Positions 37,534 through 46,197 of a stretch of 64,000 nucleotides of DNA are shown piece after piece. Source of the DNA: Epibacterium sp. Ofav1-8 (lineage in GTDB: Bacteria; Pseudomonadota; Alphaproteobacteria; Rhodobacterales; Rhodobacteraceae); contig NZ_JAKRFD010000005.1 in assembly GCF_022348185.1 (NCBI RefSeq), positions 248,001 to 312,000 on the forward strand. The letters run 5' to 3'. Position numbers and translations under genes: made by a program. The notes beneath the pieces were generated by a model that saw only the letters and a program-made list of their open reading frames with translations, made no database searches and had not been told where the DNA came from. How positions within the stretch are numbered: the stretch's first letter is position 1; every line of letters begins with the position of its first letter.

Positions 37534-38436
37534 ATGGGTACACGAGTGACAGTGCTGATTGTGGCGGCCACGGTCAGCTGCGCATTGGGCACAGGGTTGT
37601 ACATGCAAAAGCGCGCCGATGACATGCGCGGCCCTGGACCCGTCGCGGTTTCGGCCCCAGGCACACTGCCCAGCGAACCGGACACCGGAAAGCTGGTGTT
37701 GCAGGATCTCACTTTTACCTCGGCCGCGCCCGTTGTGCGCCCCTCTCGGCCCGATGCGGGCGCGGTGACGGATCCGGCTGCGGGATGTCCCGCGGATATG
37801 ACGGTGACCCCTGCCAAAGATGCCTTCCTGCAAGTCGAAATTGACGCACCGTGCCATGCGGGGGAGCGGTTCACCCTGCATCACAGCGGTCTGATGATCA
37901 CCGAATCCCTGTCACCTGCCGGAACGTACTCCGGCCAGGTGCCTGCCATGGCGGCGCATTCCGTGGTGCTGGCGGATTTTGCAACCGGGCGCGATCTGGA
38001 GGCGAGCGCGCGGGTTGTGGATTTTGACCGCGTCGAACGTGTTGCGCTGCAATGGCAGGGACACAGCGGGCTTGAGCTGCATGCGCTTGAATTTGGTGCC
38101 ACCTATGGCGAAGAGGGTCATGTCTGGGCCGGGTCCGAACCCGGTCGGGGCGCGGGCTCCGTCGAGCTGTTGGGCGACCCCGATCAGATTGCCCCCCATC
38201 TGCTGCAGGTCTACACCCTGCCGCAGAGCGCGGCTCTTGGCGATTCTGACGTCTCCGTCGAAGCGGAGATTACCGCGATGAATTGTGATCGCACGATCTC
38301 TGCCCAACTGGTGGAACGCCGCGGGGACCACCTGCGGACACGGGATCTGACCCTGAACATGCCAGACTGTTCTGCGGTTGGTGATTTTCTGGTGTTGAAT
38401 AATCTCGTCGAAAGCTTGAAAATCGCCGCCAACTGA
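37534..38436 (+). CDS. Exported protein of unknown function
   Basis: 300 residues. ATG 37534 is chosen because AAGGAG at 37521-37526 is seven bases away; a GTG at 37528 is too close. The N-terminus (TRVTVLIVAATVSCALGTGL) is an uncut signal anchor or signal peptide. The rest is likely periplasmic, with a beta-rich domain (about 85-180: AAGCPADMTVTPAKDAFLQV, APCHAGERFTLHHSGL, GQVPAMAAHSVVLADF) and a second part with two more Cys (AMNCDRTISAQ, MPDCSAVGDF). I recognise no domain. It is followed after 23 bases by the PstS-OmpA fusion and may form an envelope complex with it. Confidence 0.7.
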   Translation: MGTRVTVLIVAATVSCALGTGLYMQKRADDMRGPGPVAVSAPGTLPSEPDTGKLVLQDLTFTSAAPVVRPSRPDAGAVTDPAAGCPADMTVTPAKDAFLQVEIDAPCHAGERFTLHHSGLMITESLSPAGTYSGQVPAMAAHSVVLADFATGRDLEASARVVDFDRVERVALQWQGHSGLELHALEFGATYGEEGHVWAGSEPGRGAGSVELLGDPDQIAPHLLQVYTLPQSAALGDSDVSVEAEITAMNCDRTISAQLVERRGDHLRTRDLTLNMPDCSAVGDFLVLNNLVESLKIAAN

Positions 38437-38459
38437 CGGCGACGACACCAGGATTTCTC

Positions 38460-40013
38460 ATGAGCTATTTTCGTGCGGCGATTTGCGCCGCACTCTGTTT
38501 GTTCGGCGCAGGCGTCCCGGTTGCAGGCCAGGATGTGACACTGTCCTCGCCCGATGGCGCGATCGAGGTCACCGGCGACCTGCTGGGGTTCGATGGCGAG
38601 TTCTATCGAGTCGACACCCAGTTCGGGGAACTGACGGTTGATGGCTCCGGCGTCCATTGTGATGGGCCCGGCTGTCCCAGCCTGTCGGATTTTGTGGCCG
38701 AGATCACCCTGTCGGGATCCTCGACCATGGCCGAAGTGCTGTTGCCCGCGCTGGTGGAGGGGTTTGCCCTGCGCAACGGGTTTCAAACCACGCGGGAGCA
38801 GATCGATTCACGCCAGTTTGAATACACCCTGTTGCGTGACAGTGATCCGGCCGCCCGTTTCGTGTTCCTGGTGAGCAACACCAACGAGGGGTTTGCCGAT
38901 CTTCTGGCAGATCAGACCGACATCGTCATGGCGTTGCGCGAAATCCGGGATGCCGAGCGCCGCCTCGCGCAGGACGCGGGCATGGGCGATATGACATTGT
39001 CCAATCGCGCGCGGGTGCTGGCGCTGGACGCGATGGTGCCGATCGTGTCACGCACCAACCCCGTGCGCCGGATTTCGTTGCCGCAACTGGCTGACGTCTA
39101 TGCCGGCAAGCTCACCAACTGGAAGCAGCTCGGCGGAGCGGATGCGCCAATTTCGATGCATCTGACAGTCGAAGGCTCCGGTCTGGCGGAGGCCGTCGAA
39201 GACCGCCTGCTGGCCCCGGCGGGGCTGGAGCTGTCGCGCGCCATCCGGCGGCATGATCGTGGCAGCTCGTTGGTGCGGACCGTGGCCACGGATCCGTTTG
39301 CGATTGGCATTGCCAGCTATGCCGAAACCGGAACGGCACGGATGCTGACCCTGACCGGGTCCTGCGGCTTCTCGCTGAGTGCCGGGCGCCGTATGATAAA
39401 AACAGAGGACTACCCGCTCACGGCGCCGATGTTCCTCTATCTTCCGGCCCGGAGATTGCCCCGGGTGGCCCGCGATTTTCTGACCTATGTCCGCGGGCCG
39501 GCAGCGCAGGCGGTGATCCGGCGGGCCGGGTTTGTGGATCAGGCCGCGGAACGGATCCCGATGGCGGCACAGGGGGAACGTCTGGGCAATGCGATCAAGG
39601 CGGCAGGAGAGGACATTGGCCTCGACGCGCTGCAAAGCCTGATCCGGGGGCTCGACAAATTGCAGCGGTTGACACTGACCTTCCGGTTCGAGGCCGGATC
39701 GTCGCGACCGGACGCGCAATCCCGCAGCAATATCGACCTGCTCGCGCGCGAGATCGAGGCCGGTATTTATGATAACAAGCGATTGGTGTTTGTCGGATTC
39801 TCCGATGGGGAGGGCCCTGCCGAGGGAAATCTGGCGATTGCGCTGAAGCGGGCGGAGGCCGTGCGGCATGCGGTCGAGGCCGCGGCGGAAACGGCCAATC
39901 TGGACCGGCTGCGCATTGAGACCCAGGCCTATGGCGAAACGCTTCCGATCGCCTGCGATGACAGCGGTTGGGGCCGACAGGTCAATCGGCGGGTGGAGAT
40001 CTGGGTGGAGTAA
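38460..40013 (+). CDS. PstS-like phosphate-binding domain fused to OmpA C-terminal domain
   Basis: 517 residues. A signal peptide (FRAAICAALCLFGAGVPVAG) is followed by a short domain of about 50 residues (VTLSSPDGAIEVTGDLLGFD) with two Cys in GVHCDGPGCPS. A PBP-like domain then begins with the phosphate-loop pattern ITLSGSSTMAEVLLPALVEG and ends near residue 355 (FLTYVRGPAAQAVIRRAGFV). The C-terminal part is an OmpA-type peptidoglycan-binding domain (FEAGSSRPDAQSRSNIDLLA, then VGFSDGEGPAEGNLAIALKR and WGRQVNRRVEIWV). Such fusions occur in alphaproteobacteria. The fusion would hold a ligand-binding lobe at the cell wall. No Pst transport genes are adjacent. Confidence 0.85.
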   Translation: MSYFRAAICAALCLFGAGVPVAGQDVTLSSPDGAIEVTGDLLGFDGEFYRVDTQFGELTVDGSGVHCDGPGCPSLSDFVAEITLSGSSTMAEVLLPALVEGFALRNGFQTTREQIDSRQFEYTLLRDSDPAARFVFLVSNTNEGFADLLADQTDIVMALREIRDAERRLAQDAGMGDMTLSNRARVLALDAMVPIVSRTNPVRRISLPQLADVYAGKLTNWKQLGGADAPISMHLTVEGSGLAEAVEDRLLAPAGLELSRAIRRHDRGSSLVRTVATDPFAIGIASYAETGTARMLTLTGSCGFSLSAGRRMIKTEDYPLTAPMFLYLPARRLPRVARDFLTYVRGPAAQAVIRRAGFVDQAAERIPMAAQGERLGNAIKAAGEDIGLDALQSLIRGLDKLQRLTLTFRFEAGSSRPDAQSRSNIDLLAREIEAGIYDNKRLVFVGFSDGEGPAEGNLAIALKRAEAVRHAVEAAAETANLDRLRIETQAYGETLPIACDDSGWGRQVNRRVEIWVE

Positions 40014-41317
40014 TGTCGCAGCAACGCCGTGCCCTTGTCCTTGGTGCGTACGGGTTGATTGGTGCAGCCTGTGTGCGGGCGCTCGACAATGCCGGTTTCG
40101 AGGTCGTTGGTATGGGGCGTTCTGCTGCATCGGCGCAGGCGGCAAACCTGCCCGTGCAATGGGAGATCTGCGACATAACCACGCTCACCGTCGCACAATG
40201 GCAAGAGATGCTGCGAGACGTGGATGTGGTGGTAAACGCGGCAGGGGCGCTGCAGGATGGGGCGCGGGACAACCTGGAGGCCATCCATGTAACCGCTATC
40301 GCCAACCTGACCGAAGCAATCGGCGATCTGCCGGTGCGGCTGGTGCAGATTTCGGCGGCGGGCGTGTCCGAGACTGCCCCGACAGCGTTCTTTCGCAGCA
40401 AGGCGCGCGGCGACGCACTGGTGTCCGACCGGCTGTCGGATTGGGTGATTTTGCGGCCGACGCTGGTTCTGGCGCGCGAGGCTTATGGGGGAACGGCATT
40501 GTTGCGTGCGATCGCTTCGATCCCCTTGGTCCAGCCGCAGGTGCTGGCGGATGCGCCGGTTCAAACCGTTGCCCTCGATGATGTTGCAGAGGCGGTCGTG
40601 CGTGCCGCGACCGGGGATATTCCTGCGCGAACAACCGCGACACTGACCGAAGCGGGCGTGCAGAGCTTTTCGGAGCTCACGTCTCAGGTGCGCGCCTGGC
40701 TCGGGCTTCCGCCTGCGCGCTGGAGGCCGGTCGTGCCGGGCTGGATGATCCGATTGAGCAGCTGCGGTGCGGATCTTCTTGGCCACTTGGGCTGGCGGTC
40801 TCCGCTTCGACGCAGCGCGTTGCGCAGTCTTGAGGCGGGCATTCGCGGGGACCCAGGATCCTGGATCGCGGCCGGAGGAGGGCCGTGCCGATCTCTTGCG
40901 GATACCCTCAAGGCGCAGCCGGCGACGCGACAGGATCGGATGTTTGCCCGGGTCTACCTGCTGCTGCCCCTGGCAATCGCCACCTTGTCGCTGTTCTGGA
41001 TTCTCTCCGGGATCATCCCGTTCTTTGACTATGCAGGAACGGTGTCGATCCTGACCGAGCGGGGTGCCGCCCCTTGGGCAAGTACCCTGGCCGTGATCGG
41101 CGGCGCTGTACTGGACATTGTGTTGGGCGCTGCAGTCCTTTGGCGTCCGTGGGTCAGGCGGGCGGCGCTTGGAATGGTTGCCCTGTCGCTCAGCTATCTG
41201 TTGGGGAGCGTCGTGGCGGCCCCGGATCTGTGGCTCGATCCCGTGGGTCCGATGATAAAGGTGTTTCCGGGAATGGTGCTGGCGGGCTTTGTCTGGCTGG
41301 TCGTGGAGGCGCGATGA
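40013..41317 (+). CDS. NAD(P)-binding atypical SDR fused to a DoxX-like membrane domain
   Basis: 434 residues. ATG 40013 overlaps the previous stop (TAATG). The N-terminal part (1-285) is an atypical SDR with the Rossmann motif LVLGAYGLIGAACVRAL and VVVNAAGALQD, then VQISAAGVSE and VILRPTLVLA. The C-terminal part (about 310-434) has four hydrophobic helices (YLLLPLAIATLSLFWILSGI and later) like DoxX/SURF4-type domains. The Rossmann part would face the cytoplasm. Related fusions carry the names of NAD-dependent epimerase; the substrate is unknown. It reads into a DUF2269 gene by ATGA overlap. Confidence 0.82.
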   Translation: MSQQRRALVLGAYGLIGAACVRALDNAGFEVVGMGRSAASAQAANLPVQWEICDITTLTVAQWQEMLRDVDVVVNAAGALQDGARDNLEAIHVTAIANLTEAIGDLPVRLVQISAAGVSETAPTAFFRSKARGDALVSDRLSDWVILRPTLVLAREAYGGTALLRAIASIPLVQPQVLADAPVQTVALDDVAEAVVRAATGDIPARTTATLTEAGVQSFSELTSQVRAWLGLPPARWRPVVPGWMIRLSSCGADLLGHLGWRSPLRRSALRSLEAGIRGDPGSWIAAGGGPCRSLADTLKAQPATRQDRMFARVYLLLPLAIATLSLFWILSGIIPFFDYAGTVSILTERGAAPWASTLAVIGGAVLDIVLGAAVLWRPWVRRAALGMVALSLSYLLGSVVAAPDLWLDPVGPMIKVFPGMVLAGFVWLVVEAR

Positions 41318-41781
41318 CCTACGAGATCCTGCTGTTTCTGCATGTCATCGGGGCGATGGTTCTGCTGGGAACCGGCGCAGGCATCGCCTTTTTCATGGTG
41401 GTTTCACATCACAGCCGCGACCCAGCGCTGATTGCCCATGTGGCGGGTATCGTGGTGCTTGCGGATACGCTGTTCACCGCAACGGCTGCCGTGGCGCAGC
41501 CGATCACGGGCTATCTGCTGGCACAAGAGGTCGGATGGGCGTTGACCGAAGGCTGGGTTGCCCTGTCGCTGGCGTTGTATCTGGTGGTCGGCGCGTTCTG
41601 GCTGCCTGTGGTGTGGATGCAGATCCGGATGCGGAACCTGGCGCGACAGGCGCGGGAGGCCGGCGCGGCGCTCCCGGAGGCGTATTTTCGCCTCTATCGC
41701 TGGTGGTTCGCCTGTGGCTTTCCCGCGTTTGCAGCGGTGCTGGCCATTCTGTGGCTGATGCTGACAAAGCCCGCCCTCTAG
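41314..41781 (+). CDS. DUF2269 family integral membrane protein
   Basis: 155 residues with four hydrophobic helices: about 5-30 (ILLFLHVIGAMVLLGTGAGI), 48-70, 80-103 and 130-150. The starting TYEILLFLHVIGA and the RMRNLARQAREAGAALPEAY loop match DUF2269. No biochemical function is known. It is the last gene of the set starting at 37534 and likely works with the SDR-membrane fusion, because the coding regions overlap. Confidence 0.82.
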   Translation: MTYEILLFLHVIGAMVLLGTGAGIAFFMVVSHHSRDPALIAHVAGIVVLADTLFTATAAVAQPITGYLLAQEVGWALTEGWVALSLALYLVVGAFWLPVVWMQIRMRNLARQAREAGAALPEAYFRLYRWWFACGFPAFAAVLAILWLMLTKPAL

Positions 41782-41832
41782 CCACCGTCCAATCCTGTCC
41801 CGTGTTGTGTCCTGTTGGTCCCGACCCGGGCG

Positions 41833-42891
41833 TCAGCGCAATCGCGCTTCGCTGCTGGCGTCAAACAGGAACACATCCGTGTCGTCGAAATCGAGGGCAA
41901 CTGCAGCCCCTTCCTCGAGCGAGTCCTCGCCGCGTGTTTCGACGATAATCTTGGCGCCATCGGCGCAGATCAGATGGTCATAAGCCACCGCACCAAGGCG
42001 CTCTCGCAGATCAAGCATCGCGGTGTGACCTGCCGAGACCGCGATATTCTGGGGGCGCAGCCCGACGATGACCGGCGTGCCCTCCGCTGGCAATGCAACC
42101 TCGGTTGAGATCTTGCGTCCGTCAAACGCGGGGACGGTCACCTTGCCATCCTGAACGGTGCCGGTGACAAAATTCATGCTCGGGGAGCCGATGAAACCGG
42201 CGACAAACTTGTTGTCGGGATCCTTGTAGAGGTCCATCGGCGTGCCGACCTGCTCCACCCGCCCGGCGCGCAGCACGACGATTTTGTCCGCGAGCGTCAT
42301 CGCTTCGACCTGGTCGTGGGTGACATAGACCATGGTGGCGCCGATTTCCTTGTGCAGGCGCGCGATCTCCACGCGCATGTCGACGCGCAACTCGGCATCC
42401 AGGTTCGACAGGGGTTCGTCGAACAGAAAAACCTCCGGCCCGCGCACGATCGCGCGACCGATCGCAACCCGTTGCCGCTGGCCGCCCGACAGGGCTTTGG
42501 GTTTGCGGGACAGATAGTCGTCCAGCTTGAGGATACGGGAGGCTTCGGCGACCTTCTCCTTGATGTCCGCCTTTGGGTGGCCGGTCATCTTGAGGCCGAA
42601 TCCCATGTTCTCCTCGACGGTCATATGCGGGTAGAGGGCGTAGGACTGGAACACCATGGCCACCCCCCGCTCTGCGGCATCGACATGGGTGACGTCGCGC
42701 GTGCCGATGTGGATTTGTCCGGCGGTGGTTTCTTCAAGGCCGGCCACCATGCGCAGAAGCGTGGACTTGCCGCAGCCAGACGGCCCGACAAAGACACAGA
42801 ACTCGCCGTCCTCAATCTGGAGGTTCACATCAAAGATGGTCTGGATTTCGCCGTATTTCTTTACGGCATTGGTCAGCGTGACGCCGGTCAT
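41833..42891 (-). CDS. ugpC: ABC transporter ATPase for sugars (UgpC/MalK type)
   Basis: 352 residues from ATG 42891; earlier frame extensions lack support. Walker A GPSGCGKSTLLRMVAGLE, signature LSGGQRQRVAIGRAIVR, Walker B VFLFDEPLSNLDAELR and H-loop YVTHDQVEAMTLAD are complete. The C-terminal TOBE/MalK regulatory domain follows (FIGSPSMNFVTGTV). This ATPase type serves CUT1 sugar importers. It is the second gene after iclR and is divergent from the sugar-binding protein and permeases, which have no other ATPase nearby, so they form one importer. The symbol is by family only. Confidence 0.92.
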   Translation of the reverse strand: MTGVTLTNAVKKYGEIQTIFDVNLQIEDGEFCVFVGPSGCGKSTLLRMVAGLEETTAGQIHIGTRDVTHVDAAERGVAMVFQSYALYPHMTVEENMGFGLKMTGHPKADIKEKVAEASRILKLDDYLSRKPKALSGGQRQRVAIGRAIVRGPEVFLFDEPLSNLDAELRVDMRVEIARLHKEIGATMVYVTHDQVEAMTLADKIVVLRAGRVEQVGTPMDLYKDPDNKFVAGFIGSPSMNFVTGTVQDGKVTVPAFDGRKISTEVALPAEGTPVIVGLRPQNIAVSAGHTAMLDLRERLGAVAYDHLICADGAKIIVETRGEDSLEEGAAVALDFDDTDVFLFDASSEARLR

Positions 42892-42943
42892 GATCGTGAT
42901 CCTTTCTGCGGCGCGGGGTCCTTGCCCGCTGCGCCGGTCCTCC

Positions 42944-43735
42944 TCAGGTGGGGAACTGCCAGCTCTCGGCAGCCTCCGCGATGTCATTGGCGGTTTTCAG
43001 CAGCAGCGGGCGAAAGGCGTCGAGCCCCTCAAGAGATTGCCGCTGGGTGGATGATGTGATCGACAGGGCGCCCATGACCCGGCCCTTGGTGGACAGGATG
43101 GGGGCGGCGATGCAGATGATCCCGGGTTCATGTTCTTCGCGGTCGAACGCCACGCCATCGGTCCGGATCCGGTCCAGCTCGGCGCGAAAGGCGTTTTCAC
43201 TCGCCAGAGTGTGGGGCGTGTGTTGGACATAGGCCTGCCGGCGGATCGCATCATCACGGGCGGTTCCGTCCAGATGCGCAATCATCGCCTTGCCAACGCC
43301 GGTACAGAATCCCGGACCAACCTTGCCCGCCTGGCTGAACATCTCGATCGGGGTGCGGGCGTTGCGCTTGTCGACATAGAGCACCTGCCCCTGATCCAGC
43401 TGGGCCAGGTGGATCGTCTCGCCAACCTCGATCGAAAGCGCGTCCAGGTGATCGCGGGCGACCGGGGCCAGCGAACTTTGCCGCCAGGCGGCATGGGCCA
43501 GCCGTACCAGGCGCAGGCCCGGTGCATAGGTTTGCTGTTCGTCGTCAAAACACAGCATGCCCTGATTCGTCAGGGTTTGCAGGAGGCGGTACAGCGTTGC
43601 CTTGGGGTGGCGCGACGCGGCCAATAGCTCGGCAAAGCGCACGGGGCGTCCGTACTCGGCAACCCGGTCCAGAATTTCCAAGGCTTTTCCGACTGTTCCG
43701 TCGTTGCCGCGCTGCGGCGTGTCCGGCGTTGCCAT
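42944..43735 (-). CDS. IclR-family transcriptional regulator
   Basis: 263 residues from ATG 43735, which has AGGGAGG nine bases ahead. The winged helix (about 15-80) includes KALEILDRVAEYGRPVRFAE and HPKATLYRLLQTLTNQG. The IclR ligand-binding domain follows (GETIHLAQLDQGQVLYVDKR, GFCTGVGKAMIAHLDG, AAPILSTKGRVMGALSIT). It heads a leftward unit with ugpC. It likely controls the rightward galactoside genes and itself, through tandem palindromes at 43806-43846. The ligand is probably a galactose-derived compound, which is inference. Confidence 0.93.
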   Translation of the reverse strand: MATPDTPQRGNDGTVGKALEILDRVAEYGRPVRFAELLAASRHPKATLYRLLQTLTNQGMLCFDDEQQTYAPGLRLVRLAHAAWRQSSLAPVARDHLDALSIEVGETIHLAQLDQGQVLYVDKRNARTPIEMFSQAGKVGPGFCTGVGKAMIAHLDGTARDDAIRRQAYVQHTPHTLASENAFRAELDRIRTDGVAFDREEHEPGIICIAAPILSTKGRVMGALSITSSTQRQSLEGLDAFRPLLLKTANDIAEAAESWQFPT

Positions 43736-43785
43736 TGTTGTCCTCCCTGACGTCCCGCCGCCCGGAGGCGAAGAGACTGTTGACA

Positions 43786-43814
43786 TTCATAGACAGTATC
43801 ATTCATGGTTTCAA
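43786..43814 (-). promoter_or_regulatory. Candidate sigma70 promoter of iclR-ugpC
   Basis: On the minus strand TTGAAA (43814-43809) and TATGAA (43791-43786) are 17 bases apart. The -35 lies inside the first palindrome, so binding there could repress iclR. Confidence 0.6.
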
Positions 43815-43846
43815 TAGTTGGAAACTGGTTCCATTATGTGAAACCA
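43806..43846. promoter_or_regulatory. Tandem operator candidates for IclR
   Basis: Two adjacent 20-base units at 43806-43825 and 43826-43845 match at 14 of 20 positions. Each is an imperfect palindrome: TGGTTTC with GAAAC, and TGGTTCC with GAAACCA. The outer arms TGGTTTCA and TGAAACCA are a perfect inverted repeat. A 20-base spacing puts both on the same DNA face, as IclR proteins often need. Confidence 0.65.
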
Positions 43847-43875
43847 AACGCCAGCCGTCAATATGGGAGGACATC

Positions 43876-45129
43876 ATGAACTTGCTGAAGGGAACGGTCG
43901 CGGGTATCGCAATGACCGTCGGTCTGGCTGCATCTGCACAGGCCTCGGAGTTGAGCGGGACGCTCAAGATTTTTTCGGATATGTCGAATCCGGCGCCACG
44001 CGCCGTGATCGAGCAGCTGGCGGAAGATTTTGATGCCATGCACCCCGATCTCTCGGTCGAGCTGACCGTGATCGATCGCGAAGCCTACAAGACCCAAATT
44101 CGCAACTTCCTCACCGCCAATGCCCCGGATGTGGCCAACTGGTATGCGGCGAACCGGATGCGTCCCTATGTGTCGGCTGGCCTGTTCGAGGATGTCTCGG
44201 ACCTGTGGGCCGAGCCTGAAATCGCCGAGAATCTTGCGTCGACCAAAGGCGCCATGACCATCGACGGCAAGCAATGGGGCGTGCCCTATACCTATTATCA
44301 ATGGGGCGTCTACTACCGCGAAGACATCTACAACGAACTGGGTCTGAAGGAGCCGACGGACTGGGAGAGCTTCAAGGCAAACTGCCAGAAGATCCTCGAT
44401 TCGGGTCGCAAGTGCTTTACGATCGGGTCGAAATTCCTTTGGACCGCCGGGGGATGGTTCGACTACCTCAACATGCGCACCAATGGATACGATTTCCACA
44501 TGGCACTGACCAACGGGGAAATTCCGTGGACCGATGAGCGGGTGCAACAGACCTTTGCCAACTGGCGCGAGCTGATCGACATGGGGGCGTTCATCGACAA
44601 CCACCAGTCCTACAGCTGGCAAGAAGCGCTGCCGTTCATGGTCAATGGTGAGGCCGCAGCCTATCTGATGGGCAACTTTGCCGTCGCGCCGCTGCGCGAG
44701 GCCGGGCTGGGTGAAGATCAGATCGATTTCTATCAGTTCCCGGCGATCAACCCGGATGTCGAGATGGCCGAAGACGCGCCCACCGACACCTTCCACATCC
44801 CGGCGGGGGCGCAGAACAAGGACGCAGCGCGCGAATTCCTGCGCTATGTCGTGTCCGCAGATGTGCAGACTGACATCAACAGCGGCGATAAACTGGGCCA
44901 GTTGCCGGTCAACGCGTCCTCGTCGGTGGATGATGACGAGATGCTGACCCAGGGCTTTGAACTGCTGTCTTCCAACAGCCCCGGTGGCATCGCGCAGTTC
45001 TTCGACCGCGACGCCCCGGCCGAGATGGCATCGGTTGCGATGGAAGGGTTCCAGGAGTTCATGGTGTTCCCGGACAATCTGGACGACATCCTGAACCGCC
45101 TCGAGAAGGCCCGTCAGCGGGTCTACTGA
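43876..45129 (+). CDS. CUT1 sugar ABC transporter substrate-binding protein
   Basis: 417 residues. A Sec signal peptide (MNLLKGTVAGIAMTVGLAAS) is followed by ELSGTLKIFSDMSNPAPRAV and the family 1 extracellular binding-protein fold (MHPDLSVELTVIDREAYKTQ, NAPDVANWYAANRMRPYV, PYTYYQWGVYYREDI). Near 130 to 270 are aromatic residues of the sugar site (WFDYLNMR, YSWQEALPF). It captures sugars in the periplasm for the permeases downstream. ATG 43876 has GGGAGG seven bases ahead. Neighbouring glycosidases suggest galactosides. Confidence 0.93.
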   Translation: MNLLKGTVAGIAMTVGLAASAQASELSGTLKIFSDMSNPAPRAVIEQLAEDFDAMHPDLSVELTVIDREAYKTQIRNFLTANAPDVANWYAANRMRPYVSAGLFEDVSDLWAEPEIAENLASTKGAMTIDGKQWGVPYTYYQWGVYYREDIYNELGLKEPTDWESFKANCQKILDSGRKCFTIGSKFLWTAGGWFDYLNMRTNGYDFHMALTNGEIPWTDERVQQTFANWRELIDMGAFIDNHQSYSWQEALPFMVNGEAAAYLMGNFAVAPLREAGLGEDQIDFYQFPAINPDVEMAEDAPTDTFHIPAGAQNKDAAREFLRYVVSADVQTDINSGDKLGQLPVNASSSVDDDEMLTQGFELLSSNSPGGIAQFFDRDAPAEMASVAMEGFQEFMVFPDNLDDILNRLEKARQRVY

Positions 45130-45138
45130 TCCAAAGCG

Positions 45139-45164
45139 ATCGGGCGGGAACACTCCCGCCCGAT
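45139..45164 (+). repeat. Hairpin between binding protein and permease genes
   Basis: An 11-base perfect stem (ATCGGGCGGGA at 45139-45149, TCCCGCCCGAT at 45154-45164) with an ACAC loop, no T run. It starts ten bases after the binding-protein stop and probably stabilises that message end, giving more binding protein than permease. Confidence 0.7.
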
Positions 45165-45273
45165 ACCGTGGATGGGCAGCGCGCAATGCCGCTGCCAGAG
45201 ATCCAATCACCTCTTTCGCCTGTCCCGCCGTCTGTGACCGAAGGCGGGTGGAAAGTACCCCGGGAGACCTCCT

Positions 45274-46197
45274 ATGGCTGACACAGCCTTGCCGCTCACA
45301 GATCGTGCCCCCGGTTGGATTCGACGCAACCGGCAGGCCCTTGCACCGTTCCTGTTCCTGTTGCCGGGCACGTTGTTCTTCTTGTTCTACGTGATCTTTC
45401 CGATCCTCCAGAGCTTCAACCTCTCCTTCTATCGCTGGGATGGACTGGGAGAGCCGCTTTATGTGGGCATGGAAAACTACGTGGAGCTGATGGACGATCG
45501 CGCGTTTGAGGTCTCCTTGTGGAACAATCTGAAATGGCTGCTCCTGTACCTTCTGGCGATCCCCGCCGGCCTGGCGATCGCGTTGTTCCTCAATCAGAAT
45601 GTCGTTGGTATCCGGCTCTACAAGTCGTTGTTCTTCTTTCCATTTGTCATCAGCCAGGTTGTCGTCGGCCTGGTGTTCAGCTGGTTTTATGATCCAACCT
45701 TTGGCTTGCTGAACCAGATCCTCGGTTTCTTTGGCTTTGGCACGCTGAACGTTCTTGGCGACCCCAGCCTTGTGACCTACGGGATCATTCTTGCCGGTCT
45801 TTGGCCGCAGACTGCCTATTGTATGATCCTCTACCTGACGGGGCTGAATGCGGTGGACCCGGAGCAGGTGGAGGCTGCGCGCCTTGATGGGGCCAAGGGC
45901 ATGAAGATGCTGTGGTATGTGATCATTCCCCAGCTGCGGCCCGCGACCTTTATTGCCTTTGTGGTGACGATCATCGGCGCGCTGCGTTCCTTTGACCTGA
46001 TCTCCATCATGACCAACGGCGGACCGTTTGGATCGTCGCGGGTGCTGTCGTTCTACATGTTTGAAAAAGCGCTGTCGGAATACGGCTTCCGCATGGGCTA
46101 TGGCGCGGCGATTGCCGTGGTGCTGTTCCTGATCATGCTGTGCTTTATCGCCTATTTCCTGTGGTCGATGTACCAAGAAGAGAAAGGGGGCCGCTGA
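45274..46197 (+). CDS. Sugar ABC transporter permease 1 (UgpA/MalF type)
   Basis: 307 residues. Six transmembrane helices, the first at about residues 25-45 (FLFLLPGTLFFLFYVIF). The ATPase-contact loop is EQVEAARLDGAKGMKMLWY. It forms the membrane pore with the next gene, and both should join the UgpC-like ATPase at 41.8-42.9 kb. Its stop overlaps the next start (TGATG). Confidence 0.93.
   Translation: MADTALPLTDRAPGWIRRNRQALAPFLFLLPGTLFFLFYVIFPILQSFNLSFYRWDGLGEPLYVGMENYVELMDDRAFEVSLWNNLKWLLLYLLAIPAGLAIALFLNQNVVGIRLYKSLFFFPFVISQVVVGLVFSWFYDPTFGLLNQILGFFGFGTLNVLGDPSLVTYGIILAGLWPQTAYCMILYLTGLNAVDPEQVEAARLDGAKGMKMLWYVIIPQLRPATFIAFVVTIIGALRSFDLISIMTNGGPFGSSRVLSFYMFEKALSEYGFRMGYGAAIAVVLFLIMLCFIAYFLWSMYQEEKGGR

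Noticed and set aside
43858-46176. Antisense frame of 772 codons across the sugar transporter genes
   Set aside because: Low-complexity His/Gln/Arg-rich shadow; covers two real genes and the hairpin between them.
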